NCBI GenBank assembly: GCA_015499995.1 | Contig: JADNRV010000125.1 | Coordinates: 1 to 64,000 of the forward strand | Reading direction: 5' to 3' | DNA from: Flammula alnicola | Lineage: Eukaryota > Basidiomycota > Agaricomycetes > Agaricales > Strophariaceae | Length of the DNA: 64,000 nucleotides | Shown: positions 42,841 through 53,494 of the stretch, piece by piece | Numbering within the stretch: the first letter of the stretch is position 1 | Layout: every line of letters begins with the position of its first letter | Made by a program: the position numbers and the translations under genes | The notes under the pieces: model-generated | The model's input: only the letters and a program-made list of their open reading frames with translations | Databases searched by the model: none | Told to the model about the DNA's origin: nothing

Positions 42841-43263
42841 TAGCTACAGAAAAACACAGTGTTTTCCCTGATGCATATATAAAGAACGGAAAGTTGTGGG
42901 AATAAAGCTAGTTCTTTGTTGCAGATTTCTTGGAGATGAGTGACATCTGCATTTTTTTGGAGGGAACGACAGGTGAAAGGGGTGCGGATGACTTGGGCTT
43001 GCTCTTTGTATTTCTGCGCGAGTTTGTACAGTAGTTGTTCTTCTTTTTCGATAACCTTTTCCTCTGTGCGTAATCTGTTCATTCGCCTAATGCTCCATGG
43101 AGCAGCATCTGGCGCAGGAGTCAGAATGGTGAATTCTGGGTTTCTTTTGGACTGCTTGCTCGCTTTGGATGGGGAAGCTTTGGGCTAGATATAGATTAGG
43201 ATAGAAATAATATGTATTTGGTTGGCATACCGAGTTCAGGGGCCGTTTAGCGTGGCTGGACAT
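42840..43263 (-). pseudogene. Truncated N-terminal part of a gene related to the oxygenase at 38.9-40.5 kb
   Basis: Exons on the minus strand are 43231-43263 and 42840-43184, giving MSSHAKRPLNS, then NPEFTILTPAPDAAPWSIRR and a helical stretch (RLRTEEKVIEKEEQLLYKLA). Gene layout and pattern resemble the first two exons of the oxygenase gene: short first exon, then NPAIVVMKPEPE-like strand and charged helices. It stops at ENTVFFCS, where the other gene continues with KPILFYFG. No oxygenase domain follows. I read it as a 5' fragment left by a deletion or TE capture; it could also be a free-standing short gene. Confidence 0.45.
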
Positions 43264-43329
43264 GGCGGTTTAGAGAGAGAGAATACGAGACATGTGTGTC
43301 TCATATGCATCGTGGTGTGTACATGGTAC

Positions 43330-43745
43330 TGTGCAGGTTGGGTCACATTGAGTCACATTGAGTCACGTTGAGTCACGTGGGGTGTACGCATTGAGTCGTG
43401 GGGTATGCCTGGTATGCTCCGACTTCCCATACTACTTTCTAGGTAGAAATATGCCTTACAACAGTTTATGTTGTATCAGGTTGGGTCGCGTAGGGTCGCG
43501 TAGGGTGCGCGTTGTACCTCGGTGACTCGCGTGACATGTGCGTGGTGACTCGCGTCATATGCATGCGGTGACTCGCGTAATATGTGCGCGTTGTTTCACG
43601 TTGGGTCATGTCATCTCATGGGGTGGGCCTATGGCTTGCCATCTCATCAGAATGAGTCTTATGACAGTTGACGTTGTGTCACATCATATCAGGTTGGGTC
43701 ACGTTGAGTCGTGATGACTCGCGTTGGGTGCGGTGGGGTATACAC
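43330..43745. repeat. GAGTCAC/GGGTCGCGT minisatellite tract
   Basis: The words ttgagtcacattgagtcac, ggttgggtcgcgtagggtcg, gtgactcgcgt and gttgggtcac recur densely over 400 bases with irregular spacing. The tract separates the truncated oxygenase relative from the next ORF. Confidence 0.7.
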
Positions 43746-43774
43746 AACCAAACAACACCATGTAATATCTCAGG

Positions 43775-44398
43775 TTACTTTATATATCCTATAAGCATCC
43801 CTGTAGCATAGAAATAGTGCATAAGTATCCATAACATGTTTGAAAACATTTTTCTCACGTGGGGCACTGGCTTCTGCGGCGTTTTGCACGCCAGCAAGCT
43901 GCAATTTTCTGGCGCGTCTTTCTCGAGGTCGAATATCTCATCGGTGCTCCGTCGAGCAGAGTCCTCAGTTTTCAGAAATTGGATTTTTTTGCTCACTCTT
44001 TGACGATGATAAGCGGTCAAAATGTATGAATGAGATCGATCATTGATGACACCCAGTGAAAACGACGAGTTTCTAAATATAGTGGGAGCTGGCCATATAT
44101 AGACAAGATAGCGTGATCGATCTATATCGGGCTTATCGGGATCGTGGTTGAACTTATCTAACGAAATCGAGCCCTCGCTAGCCGCCACTCCATAGCTCGT
44201 CGTGCAATGCCTCCCAAGCGAAGGCCGTGCAACTGCACATGCTACTGTATGACCGGCGGTCGAACAGAGCCCAAGCTCGTCAGCAAATCCACCTATCACG
44301 CCCATGGGCCGTTCCATGTACCCACCCAGCCAGCCATAATCCCAATGGCCAAATTCCTGACCCAGATGCATAGTTGTACATACTAGTATAATATACAT
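43775..44398 (-). CDS. Open frame of 207 codons, unidentified
   Basis: One uninterrupted minus frame (MYIILVCTTMHLGQEFGHWD to ATGMLIGYIK). No signal peptide, no recognised domain. It lies between minisatellites and a TE-style gene, so chance opening or TE origin are both likely. Confidence 0.25.
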   Translation of the reverse strand: MYIILVCTTMHLGQEFGHWDYGWLGGYMERPMGVIGGFADELGLCSTAGHTVACAVARPSLGRHCTTSYGVAASEGSISLDKFNHDPDKPDIDRSRYLVYIWPAPTIFRNSSFSLGVINDRSHSYILTAYHRQRVSKKIQFLKTEDSARRSTDEIFDLEKDAPENCSLLACKTPQKPVPHVRKMFSNMLWILMHYFYATGMLIGYIK

Positions 44399-44541
44399 TA
44401 CACTGGCCTAGTTATTCTTGACATAGATTTGAAGACTTAGATGAGAGAAGTGACTTGGCTGTGACTGTCGCAACACAGCGCAACACAGTCACATGTTGTC
44501 GTTTGTGCAGGAGTCTCTCTCTGTAGACTGTGACCCTCATC

Positions 44542-45283
44542 ATGTCCTCCTCATCTGCTCCCTCTAACCGCTCTCGACCTCCAACACGCTCTATGACGCG
44601 CTCGTCACCCACAGGTAGCTCCAACAGTATTGTAGAGCTCACTGAACTCGATTCCCCTGCTGTCAACCAGCGAAGGAAATACACTCAAGATTCCTATCCG
44701 AAATCAGCCTTGCATCGTCGAAACCATTCCCAAGGGCAAGAACCACATAGAAAGCAGGTATATATTTTTATTTCTGGTCAAACAGAAAGATAAAAGTTGA
44801 CTATATGCACTTTTTTGGGGCTATATGCGTCACAATGGCAGTTTTGATCACCATCACGACTGTAAGAGTTACTACTAAGAGATGTTTAGAAAGGCTTCAA
44901 GACAAGTACAATACTATGCGCAGTCGATATTCTGACCTCAAGTTCAGTATTATTCAATATTTCCACTTAGAAGTTTCATGTTTTCACTTTGTTTTAGATC
45001 AGCACACGAAACACTGACGAAAGCCCACGAAGATCTTATGCAGCCAATTGGTCGACGGTTGCAGGAAGGCCTTACCTCTTCCCCTCAGTCCCTCTCTGGC
45101 TCGAGCTCTTCCAGCTCCTCAACCTCGCTCCCTGGCTCCCAAGTATTCATCATCCCCAAGCGGTACAGGGACCTAACTCGACAGAATGCTGCATCTCGAT
45201 TCCCAAACGTCAAGTTCTGGTATCAAACAGACTATGCCAAGCACACCAAGGATCAAAAACGCGACTCGGTCAGCACCTACTAA
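44542..45283 (+). CDS. TE-associated coiled-coil protein of unknown function (187 aa)
   Basis: Exons 44542-44757, 44880-44941 and 44998-45283 join in frame. A Ser/Arg/Pro-rich start (MSSSSAPSNRSRPPTRSMTR) is followed by a coiled coil (LERLQDKYNTMRSRYSDLKS, HETLTKAHEDLMQ), a Ser-rich linker and a C-terminal piece (LPGSQVFIIPKRYRDLTRQN, FPNVKFWYQTDYAKHTKD). Repeated families of this look occur in TE-rich regions of Agaricomycete genomes; longer relatives continue after the KFW motif, so this copy may be 3'-truncated. It lies within 1 kb of a Helitron-like 3' end on the same strand and may be cargo. Confidence 0.5.
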
Positions 45284-46360
45284 GCGCTTCCGCCATCTGC
45301 TGCTTTATATATGGGCTCTGTGCTCTAGCTCTCCTTTGAACTCCGTTTTCGGTTGTTATTCACTCCGGCTACACTTCTTTGCCTTTGCGGCGCTCGCGCT
45401 CTCTTGATCTAGCCTCCCTGCACTGATTTGCACACCCGACACATATATGCAATGTTCCTCCTCCAGAATCTGCTCCGGAGACTGTTTGGTGAGTTTTATG
45501 TTATTTTTCCGCCTAAATTGATGACTTACACTGAATTTCCTCACAATCCCAGCTCGTTCACATCCCAGTATCAAAAACCGCCGTGCTCGATCTCGCTCGA
45601 TAATCTGACTTCACATCTGTTCCATGGCCTTGGCAGCGCAGCGCAAACTTCTCACTCCTTTCGCTCGATTCTGCTAGACGATGCAGGATGCCGAGGTTGT
45701 ACATGGCTCGATCTGGTTCCATCGCAGTCTCTGGCTTTGGTTTGATGTGGTTAGATTACAACATATGTGTAGTTAGAATTTTGCTCGATAATGCTTGATG
45801 TCGCTTGATGTATAATCGTCCCAAATCGAGATTAGTCCGAATCGTCAATCCAAATAAAATTAGTTATATTTCGTTTTATTTGGTTTGACCTGGCTTTCTG
45901 CCCTTCTCACTGGGGATGACAAGTGGCTACTTCTGCCATAAATGGTCAGAGTTGTGTATGGTTGTTAGAAGTTGACCCGGAAAACCATGCTGCTTAGCAA
46001 ATCAAAGAAATAGCAATCTTAATAGCACCGTGCAATGCACGGGTCACAGCTAGTAGTATCTTATAGGGTGACAGTGTTGCGGCACTTCCCGATTTGGTAA
46101 GTCCGCCATCAAAGGCGGGTCTGACAACTGTCGGCGTATCTCATGAACACGGCCACCAAATCCTTAGCGGTTTTGCATGAGGCTTATACGATAGTAATAG
46201 ATATGTAATGTACACTAATAGTAGGAGAAAGCTAGTTTAGGATGTTACCTTTTCGATAAGGATAAGTACTATAATCTCAAAAAATAACCCCGGGCGTATG
46301 ACCACAAAAAATTTTATTTACAACTCGACCCGCCCTTTCAACTCACACCCTCCCGGCCTC
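45284..46360. other. Spacer with Helitron-like terminus
   Basis: No coding exon recognised apart from chance ORFs. Contains the hairpin-plus-CTAG end at 46028-46053 and, at about 46138-46230, a repeat also found near 42268. Confidence 0.5.
46028..46053 (+). mobile_element. Helitron-like 3' terminus
   Basis: CCGTGC-aat-GCACGG forms a six-pair hairpin (46028-46042). Seven bases later comes CTAG (46050-46053) followed by T. A GC-rich hairpin just before CTRR, inserted next to T, is the standard Helitron 3' end. The 5' end (TC after A) could not be located and no Rep/helicase is present, so the element would be non-autonomous. Confidence 0.6.
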
Positions 46361-47763
46361 TTATTCCTCACCATGATCGCCCTCATCATGGGCCCCGATC
46401 AGTCCCCTAATAAGCTCCTCAAGTCGTTCCAATGTCGCATCTGTCTTCTTCTGAGAATCCACCAGCATCGCCTGCATCCTCTCAATACCGTCCAACCGCT
46501 CCCCTAACATTTTCGATGCCTCTTTCATCCCTGTCCCGAATGACATCATCTCCTGCATCACGTTCCCCCATGACTCTACCCCTCTCCCCACTACGTCTTG
46601 CATCTCTTGACCGATGGAGGTCCCCGACGGCGCTGGTCGAGGGCGGCGGTGGGGTAGGTCAACAACCTCCCGCTCATTGGTGACGCGGGGGCGGTCCCGG
46701 GAGGACGAGGTGGACCTGGGACCCCTGTGTTGCTTCCTCTTGTCCTGGGTTGGTGGCATGTGTGAGGGGGAACATTTTCTGGACGTGGAGGTGGTGTTGG
46801 CGGCGGCGGCGGCGGTCTTTGGAGCGGCGGCGATTTTCGCGGCGGTGGCGGGCTTAGTAGCGGCGGCGGTGGAGGTGGACGCAGTGGTCTTGGGGTCGTC
46901 CGTTGTTTTGCGTTTTTTTGACGCAGGACTCGGTTCCGCCGCGTTAGGCCGTTCACACTTCCTCTTGCGAGAGTAGCACTTCTCGCATGCACCCTTGTTG
47001 CTCTTGGTGCCCCTTGGGACACATTTCTCATGCGCTTCAACGCACAAACGGCATGGCGGAAGTGGTGCAGGGGTCTCGTCGGGCGCAGGGGTCTCGTCGG
47101 GCGCAGGGGTCTCGTCGGGCTCGGGATTCTTCCTCTTCTTAGAGTCAGTTAAAAGATCTATAAAAATCAGAAACCGAATTTAGAAACAAATATGAGAAAA
47201 AAAATTCTGTAGCGCACCTGAAGCCTTAGGACTCCCCTGAGCCCTCTGCTTTCCCTTCCCCTTCTTCATGGGAGCTGGTGATCCCTCTTCCTGATCCTCC
47301 TCCTGGTCGTTGTGTACAATTTGGGGCGGACCGCCCATTGCGGGCGGTTGGAAAATGTGTCCATTAGGAGGCATGTTGTAAATATCACCGTCAACGTAGG
47401 CACGGGCTGGAGTTACCCAGGGTCGTCCTCGAGGATCTTCTTCCATGGGTTCTCCGAGTCGTGAAGGAGGACCTTGTACACGGAGTAGGATGGAACGCAG
47501 TTCATCGATTGTGTTTTTCACTTCTTCGAATGCAGCGGTGGTAACGAACGGAGACGGACTAGAAGGGACTTGAGTGATATCTGTTGTGCGGTCGTCGTAG
47601 AAAAGACTAAGCGGTGTAGCCCAGGCCACGTAATACAAATTGACGCACCAGCAGTATGATCCTGTGAACGCGATAGAGAGCGGTACTCGACATCGTTCCG
47701 ACGACGAGATTGACGCGATCGCGGGTTTTCCTCGATATCTCGCTCGCTTGTTTCACGTGGCAT
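46361..47763 (-). CDS. Zinc-cluster-like protein with coiled coil (424 aa)
   Basis: Exons on the minus strand are 47649-47763, 47218-47580 and 46361-47157, in frame. A helical part (FVTTAAFEEVKNTIDELRSI) is followed by a basic/acidic linker, three copies of PAPDET, then a cysteine cluster (PPCRLCVEAHEKC, KGACEKCYSRKRKCER). That is six cysteines with the basic flank of Zn2Cys6 DNA-binding clusters, but with unusual spacing. The end is a coiled coil (MLGERLDGIERMQAMLVDSQ). Zn2Cys6 proteins are fungal transcription factors, but this layout is typical of multi-copy, TE-neighbouring basidiomycete genes. DNA binding is an inference. Confidence 0.6.
47071..47133. repeat. Three tandem 18-base coding repeats (PAPDET)
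   Basis: gcgcaggggtctcgtcgg occurs three times in tandem on the plus strand. It encodes PAPDET three times on the minus strand inside the zinc-cluster-like gene. Confidence 0.85.
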
Positions 47764-49162
47764 TTTTTACAGGAAAATGTGCGAGAGAAGGATTGAAAGG
47801 GTCTTGGAGAGGGGGTGCACCGTGAAAATCCTGGAACCCTCCAATACAGCGGCAATGGGGCTGTGTAGAACCTGTCCAGTTACAATGTTCAACGAGCGAG
47901 GAGCTCCTAGTGTTGCTTTCGATGTCGTCTCTGGAATATAGCAACATTGACTGAGTTCCTCGGTTTCTCTTGAAAGCGTTTTACATACCATAGTGCGAAG
48001 TTCGAATGATATGACAGGAGAGTGAGTGCAAGTTGGGAACGGAGAGAGGACGGCGCCGTTGATTGGCAATCAATTTATCCGGCAGCTTCCGAGATAGGAA
48101 TCAATGGCACGACTTGGGCACGAAGCAGACCGCAGGTGCCGGTGAGCGTCTATTGGTTTGGACAGCTGGCAGTTAATACATATTGAGAACCAGACAAAGG
48201 ATATTGATATCATTCCGACATGTAGTTCTCCTATGTTCGATAAGCGCTCATCCTCGTGATTGTCCCGGTGGGGCAGTCCAATCTGGCTCGGGCAGGTGCA
48301 CGCGGTGCCAGGAGGAGCATCTTGGGTTTGATGCGGATGAGGAACCAATCCGGATTGTCGTCGTTGACATGGGCTTTTCATACTTACGTGCAAGGCTGTG
48401 TCTCCTCGAGGCATTATTAATAGTGACCTGTGGCCACAAGCTTGCATGTCAATGTCTACCTTGGCTCCAATTAGTTGGAAGTTCTCTTTATAAACCATAT
48501 TGATAAAGAATTACCAGAATTTGAGACGACAAAGTTGAGAGGAATACTAAAAATCAAACAGAAGTCTGTGCTTAGGCATATTGGAAAGGATCAAATGAAA
48601 TCAAGTTGAAATCAAGCGGTGCGTGAGGGATGGCGAAATGTAGACGTTATGTAAATCTCTATGAAATGCTTTGCTATCGAATGTGTCATTGATTGCGAAG
48701 CTGGAGGGTATCGAGGATGTCCTTCTGGTCTACAGGAAGTGGAGAAATAGGGATCAAGTCTGGCCGCAAGTTGACTTACAAGATGGTATTTGCACTTCCC
48801 ACCGGTGGACGAAGTTCTGGTGATGGGTTCTCGGCCTCTTGCAAATGAGGTCCTAACGAACTGGTCGTCCTCTCGAGACCACGGCCCACACTTGTTGATG
48901 TGCTCTTTTATTTCGTGGGTATGCTCCTCGACCTCCTTCAATTGCTGGTAGATTCATGGTTCGACAGCGGCCGGAATTTCATCCATCGCGGCCTTCTGTT
49001 GATGGTCAAGTTGACGGAGCCAATTTTCAAGTAGTATACGTACCGCAGTAAACATCACTCGCCTGATAACGACGCGATTACTTAGCCAGCATGGCATTGC
49101 AGAGGTAAAAGTATGGCTACAGTTACGGCGTCAGTTCCAACTGCCGTTGAACTGGCTTATCC
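47764..49162. other. Unresolved region upstream of TYR1 3' end
   Basis: The minus strand shows possible exon pieces: GAKVDIDMQACGH with RGDTALHVS (ankyrin-like, about 48470-48390) and KEVEEHTHEIKEHINKCGPW (about 48940). They do not join into one frame. A decayed ankyrin-type gene is possible but not demonstrated. Confidence 0.25.
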
Positions 49163-51211
49163 TTATTTATCCCGTGCAAGAAAACTTTCCTCCTCCTCCC
49201 TTCTCACCTCACTTTCCATAACCGCCTTGATCATCTCCGCCCCAAGCTTCCCCACCTCCTCGAACCGTCCTTCAAAAAAAGCCCTCGTTTCCTCAAACCG
49301 CTTTCTATAAACTTCGAAGATCCCAAAGCTAATACACTGGCTCCATCCCCTGGCCGCGCACACAAACTCAAGGTCGTCAGCGCGATGCCATGTATCGAAC
49401 AACGCTGAGTGGATAGATGTGGAGAGCAGGTGCGGGGAAAGAAAGAGGTGCTCGGCGACACCGAGGAAAAGTCGGAAAATGGGAGTGGCGGCCAGCTGGA
49501 GATGTATATATGGGTTGATGGAGAGATGTGCCCAGCAGTCAACCATAGCGAGCAGTGAGAGGTGCGAGTTCGGGCGGTATTTCGGAGGCGGGTGGCTGTG
49601 TACCTCCGTCGAACCATTCTCAACGACAGGCGGACAGCAGCCCGAGAAAGGCGTGCACGCGCAGTTCTCGGTTGGGGGCAACAACGACAGAGATGTCTGG
49701 GGCGTCTTTCCCAGACTAAACCGATCCAATACATCCTCGGATAACAGAATTGGCCTCCTCTTCCTCTCCTCACCGCTTGCATCCCCAAACACGACCTTTC
49801 GCCCCCACTCCACCCTCTCCCTAAATCTTCTCTTCTCCGCGTCGCCACCGCTGCCACCTTCCAGCATCATCTTAAAGAGCTCCGTCGCACTCGCAGCATA
49901 TCTGTCAATCTGGATCCTCGCGGCAGGGTTGAGGATGGCAAGCCCAGCGTAGACGTGCCAAGCGTTGGAGTATATCCGGAGGGTAAGGTTGACTTTAGCT
50001 GTTTCAATACCGCCAACGTAAAGTCCTTGCTCCCATGGGTAGGATTTCGCGCAGGACCAGGCTGTGCCCATACTGTTAGTAATGCATAGATCAGACATAC
50101 GAAGAGAAAAGAGAGGATAAGAAAGGCAGCGTGCGTGACTGCCTGCGTGTTTGCCGTTACACGATCGTGTTCTTCGTAGGAGAGATATACATGTCGCGAG
50201 CGGAGAGGGCGAAGAATGTTTTCGACCAACGTAAGCGCGTCTTTCGAGCCTCTATGTCGGATCAAAACCTAAAGAGATATTTTAGTCAAGAAGGTCGTAA
50301 CGGATCTAGGGGAAAAAATTGGGAAGGTGGTCATACGTGCAGGAGTGCACAGTGATGCATGGCTGTGGAAAAAAAGATATGATGACATTTTTCGGAAAGG
50401 GGGCCGAAGTGCTGAGAAATTCAGGTACTAGTGGTAGTACTCACGAGGGGCTGTCCGACTGGGTTCACGGTCGGACCATGCAACGAATGGCACGAGATGA
50501 TGTGCGCGTCATCGGGGAGATGCTTCTCGAATGCGGCCCTTTCAGGTGCTTTTACGGAGGTTTGGCCTGCCACGATAGCGTGCATTTTTGTTGCTAGATA
50601 ACGAAAGGAAATCGCAGTAAGCCGCTCTCATTAGTAACCAGGTGGTAGGATAAACGGCAAGAGAAATTGGACGTACATGGACCGAACAGGGCAACGACCC
50701 TGTCAATAAATTCAGCTTCGACAGAGTAAACGATAAAGTCAGATGATCGCGCCACGCCATGCCCATCCCGCATGACACGAATAGTGGGTTTGTCTGGAAA
50801 ACCGAAGAGCAGGATAACGTCAGAGGAACAAGACAAAAAAGAGCAGAAAGTGTATGGATCCACGAACCAGCATAGTCTTCCTTCAGCTGGGAGAACTTTT
50901 CAGGAAGGTCGCAGACATATATTCTACCCAATAACGCCCGAGCCTCAGTAAACATCCCAACCAAGCTCAAAAACACACTTTTTCCACCCCGCCAAACAGA
51001 GGGCATGCGCGTACATGCGTCCCATCCCACCCATTCCTATTAGGCCAATTGTCGGTTGATCCTCTACAGGCGATGACGGAGTCACATTTGGAGAGACGTT
51101 GATGGGTATTGTGTCATAGTACTGGTTCATAGCATCTGTCGGTGTGCTTAAAACCGGGTCAGATGGTGTCCCATTAATTTGAGGCGCTGTGGGGGTTGGT
51201 ATTGAGCCCAT
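49163..51211 (-). CDS. TYR1: Prephenate dehydrogenase (NADP+), tyrosine biosynthesis (538 aa)
   Basis: Minus-strand exons: 50979-51211, 50868-50923, 50677-50793, 50445-50593, 50119-50268 and 49163-50074. After a 45-residue leader, TIGLIGMGGMGRMYAHALCL is the Rossmann dinucleotide-binding loop. Then come IYVCDLPEKFSQLKEDYA, MRDGHGVARSSDFIVYSVEA, IVAGQTSVKAPE, CHSLHGPTVNP, VYLSYEEHDRVTANTQAVTH, SMGTAWSCAKSYPWEQGLYV and VNLTLRIYSNAWHVYAGLAI. The enzyme oxidatively decarboxylates prephenate to 4-hydroxyphenylpyruvate. Length and motif order match fungal TYR1. All junctions close except the last: there no GT-AG intron works, but cutting 50075-50118 (AT...AC ends) restores AFLSMGTAW exactly. A Pro/Ser-rich insert follows LSLLPPTEN. 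Confidence 0.88.
50075..50118 (-). other. Apparent AT-AC intron in TYR1
   Basis: 44 bases on the minus strand beginning ATCCTCTC and ending ACTAAC. It is the only cut found that keeps frame and the conserved residues on both sides. The 5' end does not match the strict U12 donor (ATATCCTT). Confidence 0.5.
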
Positions 51212-51682
51212 TTCGTGGTCGAGGAGCAGGTCACCGTAAATTGGCGAGTCAGGAATAAATAATAATCGTGGGAACGTCGGATTTAACGGATCTTGAATGT
51301 CCGGATCAGGTTAACTGCACGTGCACAGGCCGAATCAAGCGCCTAATCGTCTCTAATCGTTTGGAAACTTGATTGCAACGACCACGAGAACAAAGTCGAT
51401 CCACACATGAATCGATCCACGAATGCATGACGTCTGTGACTCATCAAGGAGCTCGCGGCCCCCTGGATGTGCAAGGCCGTATGCTACAACAAGCTCTGGC
51501 AGACACGCACAGCGATCAACGTGTAAGCTAACATTTGCTTCGTTATCTAGGCAGGACCGATTTATATTATATGTGGTATATTCATGGGGAATGTAATGTG
51601 ATGTCTCTTAATTTTGAAAAATTTCGGCATTTGTGTGGTAACACATCAAAGTCTGCCAAATTGTCTAAACTAATTATCTACG
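51212..51682. other. Intergenic upstream of TYR1
   Basis: Promoter side of TYR1. A TGACTCA word, the Gcn4-type core, is not seen. No coding sequence recognised. Confidence 0.4.
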
Positions 51683-52500
51683 GTGGTGCTGAGGAACCGT
51701 GGCCTTCGATTGATTAGCCCGGTGGTGAGAAGCAGCAGCCTGCTCGCGGGAGTGGGATGTCTCAGGCTTGTTATTCCAAGAAGTATCGTGGGCAGCAGCG
51801 GTGTTGTGGTGACCTACGGCAGTGCTAGCGTGGTGGTTGAAACTTGGCGGCTGCAACGTGACACTAAACAACATGGGGAGGCATAGGGCGGTCGCAGCGG
51901 CTTGCGCCGCTTGTTGTGATTGGTTCCAGCCGAATCGTGAGCGTGCGCTGCGTTCAGGTGGGCGTGCCCACCACTCGCTGAGCATGCGATGCAACAGCAG
52001 AGTTGTGAGATGCATGCGCGTCAACAGCAGATTTCAGAGCGTTGGCGTGATCCCGACGATTGACTCCCCTGACTGACTGCGCAGCTTTGGCGTGGTTAGC
52101 GGCGTGCTGCTGGTGGATGGCGGCCTCGTTGAGATGGTGCTAGACTGTAACAGCGTTGTAGTTACCGTGATGAGTGTGAGCTGCAGCGGCATTCTGATGG
52201 GTGTTCTGCACTTCGGGATGAGACTGAGCAGCTTGGCGGTGCGCATGGGAGGCACCACGATGCGCTTGGGCATGCGCGTCGACCTGCGCTTGGGCTGAAG
52301 TTCGATGGCTCAATCAGTACCCATTTCCAAACCACGCTAAAGCTCTGACTTGATGAATAGCTTGGACATTAGCGGCGCCAACGCTCGCACTGGGGTGGCA
52401 ATTAGGAGTGGGCAGTGACACGATTAAGTAGAACATTGTGCATGCCAGAGGCAGGCATAGAAGGTCCGAGTCCCTGATGGTTGGAACTCGTAACGGGTGC
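51683..52500 (-). pseudogene. Decayed His/Ala/Gln-rich open frame
   Basis: One minus frame reads a low-complexity protein: SAQAQVDAHAQAHRGASHAH, QNAAAAHTHHGNYNAVT, HHLNEAAIHQQHAANHAKAA, HANALKSAVDAHASHNSAVA. It is broken by at least three stops (near 52312, 52140 and 51970), after which the same composition continues in another frame (NHHASTAVGHHNTAAAHDTS, ending QHHRR at 51683). The shared composition across stops suggests one former coding sequence. No domain is recognised. Confidence 0.4.
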
Positions 52501-52687
52501 AACGATTACGTTCCCGTGTTAATCATTACCCAACGCAATATAAGGATGCTGCTTGTGAACCCCGGGCTCGAATAAGATTTTCATTGTCAGCGGTTTGCAG
52601 CTAACGGAGCAGGATGCAGTGTCAAAATTAATAACTGAATTGTCAACAACGTAATAATAGTACAAGACACGATTTGCAGATTATATT

Positions 52688-53198
52688 TCAACCCCATCGC
52701 TTTGGCCTGCCCTTTCTCTTGGTCACATCTGAAGGAACAATTACAGGCTGCTGTTCACGGTCCCCGTCGAGATATCCAACAGCGGCGATGTCGTGGAATT
52801 GTTCCGCCTCCTCCACAGCGAGCTTTTCCTGAGGATCCCACCCGTTCCAAATCTCTTCTTCCATAGACCCCATTACGTCCGCATCCATGAGATGACGAGT
52901 GCTCGAGTTAGAGGGCGTCACCAAGGAAGACGCCGATTCAGCGCGCTGCGCTAGCGCCATTCTGAGACGTATCGTGTGAAGTACTAGTAGAACCGTCTCC
53001 ACGCTCCATGACTGACTGTCGGAACTTCAAGTGCATCGCGGTCGATGAAATCTTCGTCTTCCTCGTCGAACCCAAGCGGAACGGCAGGGCCGACAGACTT
53101 ATATCTGAGCGATCAATGAGTTTCGGCGAACGAGCTTTATGAATCTCCCTTCGAAGCCGACCAATACCTTCGCTGACGCCATCCCCAATTGCAGCCAT
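52688..53198 (-). CDS. Two overlapping minus frames, possibly one gene, unidentified
   Basis: Upstream frame from ATG 53198 reads MAAIGDGVSEGIGRLRREIH and ends GASAAR. Downstream frame (MALAQRAESASSLVTPSNSS, NGWDPQEKLAVEEAEQFHDI) ends with the basic TKRKGRPKRWG at 52688. I could not join them by a standard intron. The basic tail and acidic middle suggest a small nuclear protein if real. Confidence 0.3.
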
Positions 53199-53494
53199 AG
53201 TTTGGATGGGAATAGAATTACAGAAGGTTTCAAGTTTATTCAACTTTATAGCTAGCTACCTTCGTTCATCCAGGAGAGCACTCGCTGATTACATAACATT
53301 AGCTGGTGGATGACTGCATTCTGTGGACAACGGACTGGTCATTGAGCGGCTGACCCTGCAAGACACGCCGACAATAAATAGAGCTCCTATGGCCTGCAAT
53401 TTCTCTTAAACCCGCACCCACTCTTCAAGTTTCTCGTCGGTGTGACGTGTCCATTCATTTTAAACCTTTCCCACTGAAGACCGCCTTGCACAAA

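Noticed and set aside
52034..52273. Pro/Thr-rich minus ORF
   Set aside because: Alternative frame of the decayed His/Ala-rich region; no independent support.
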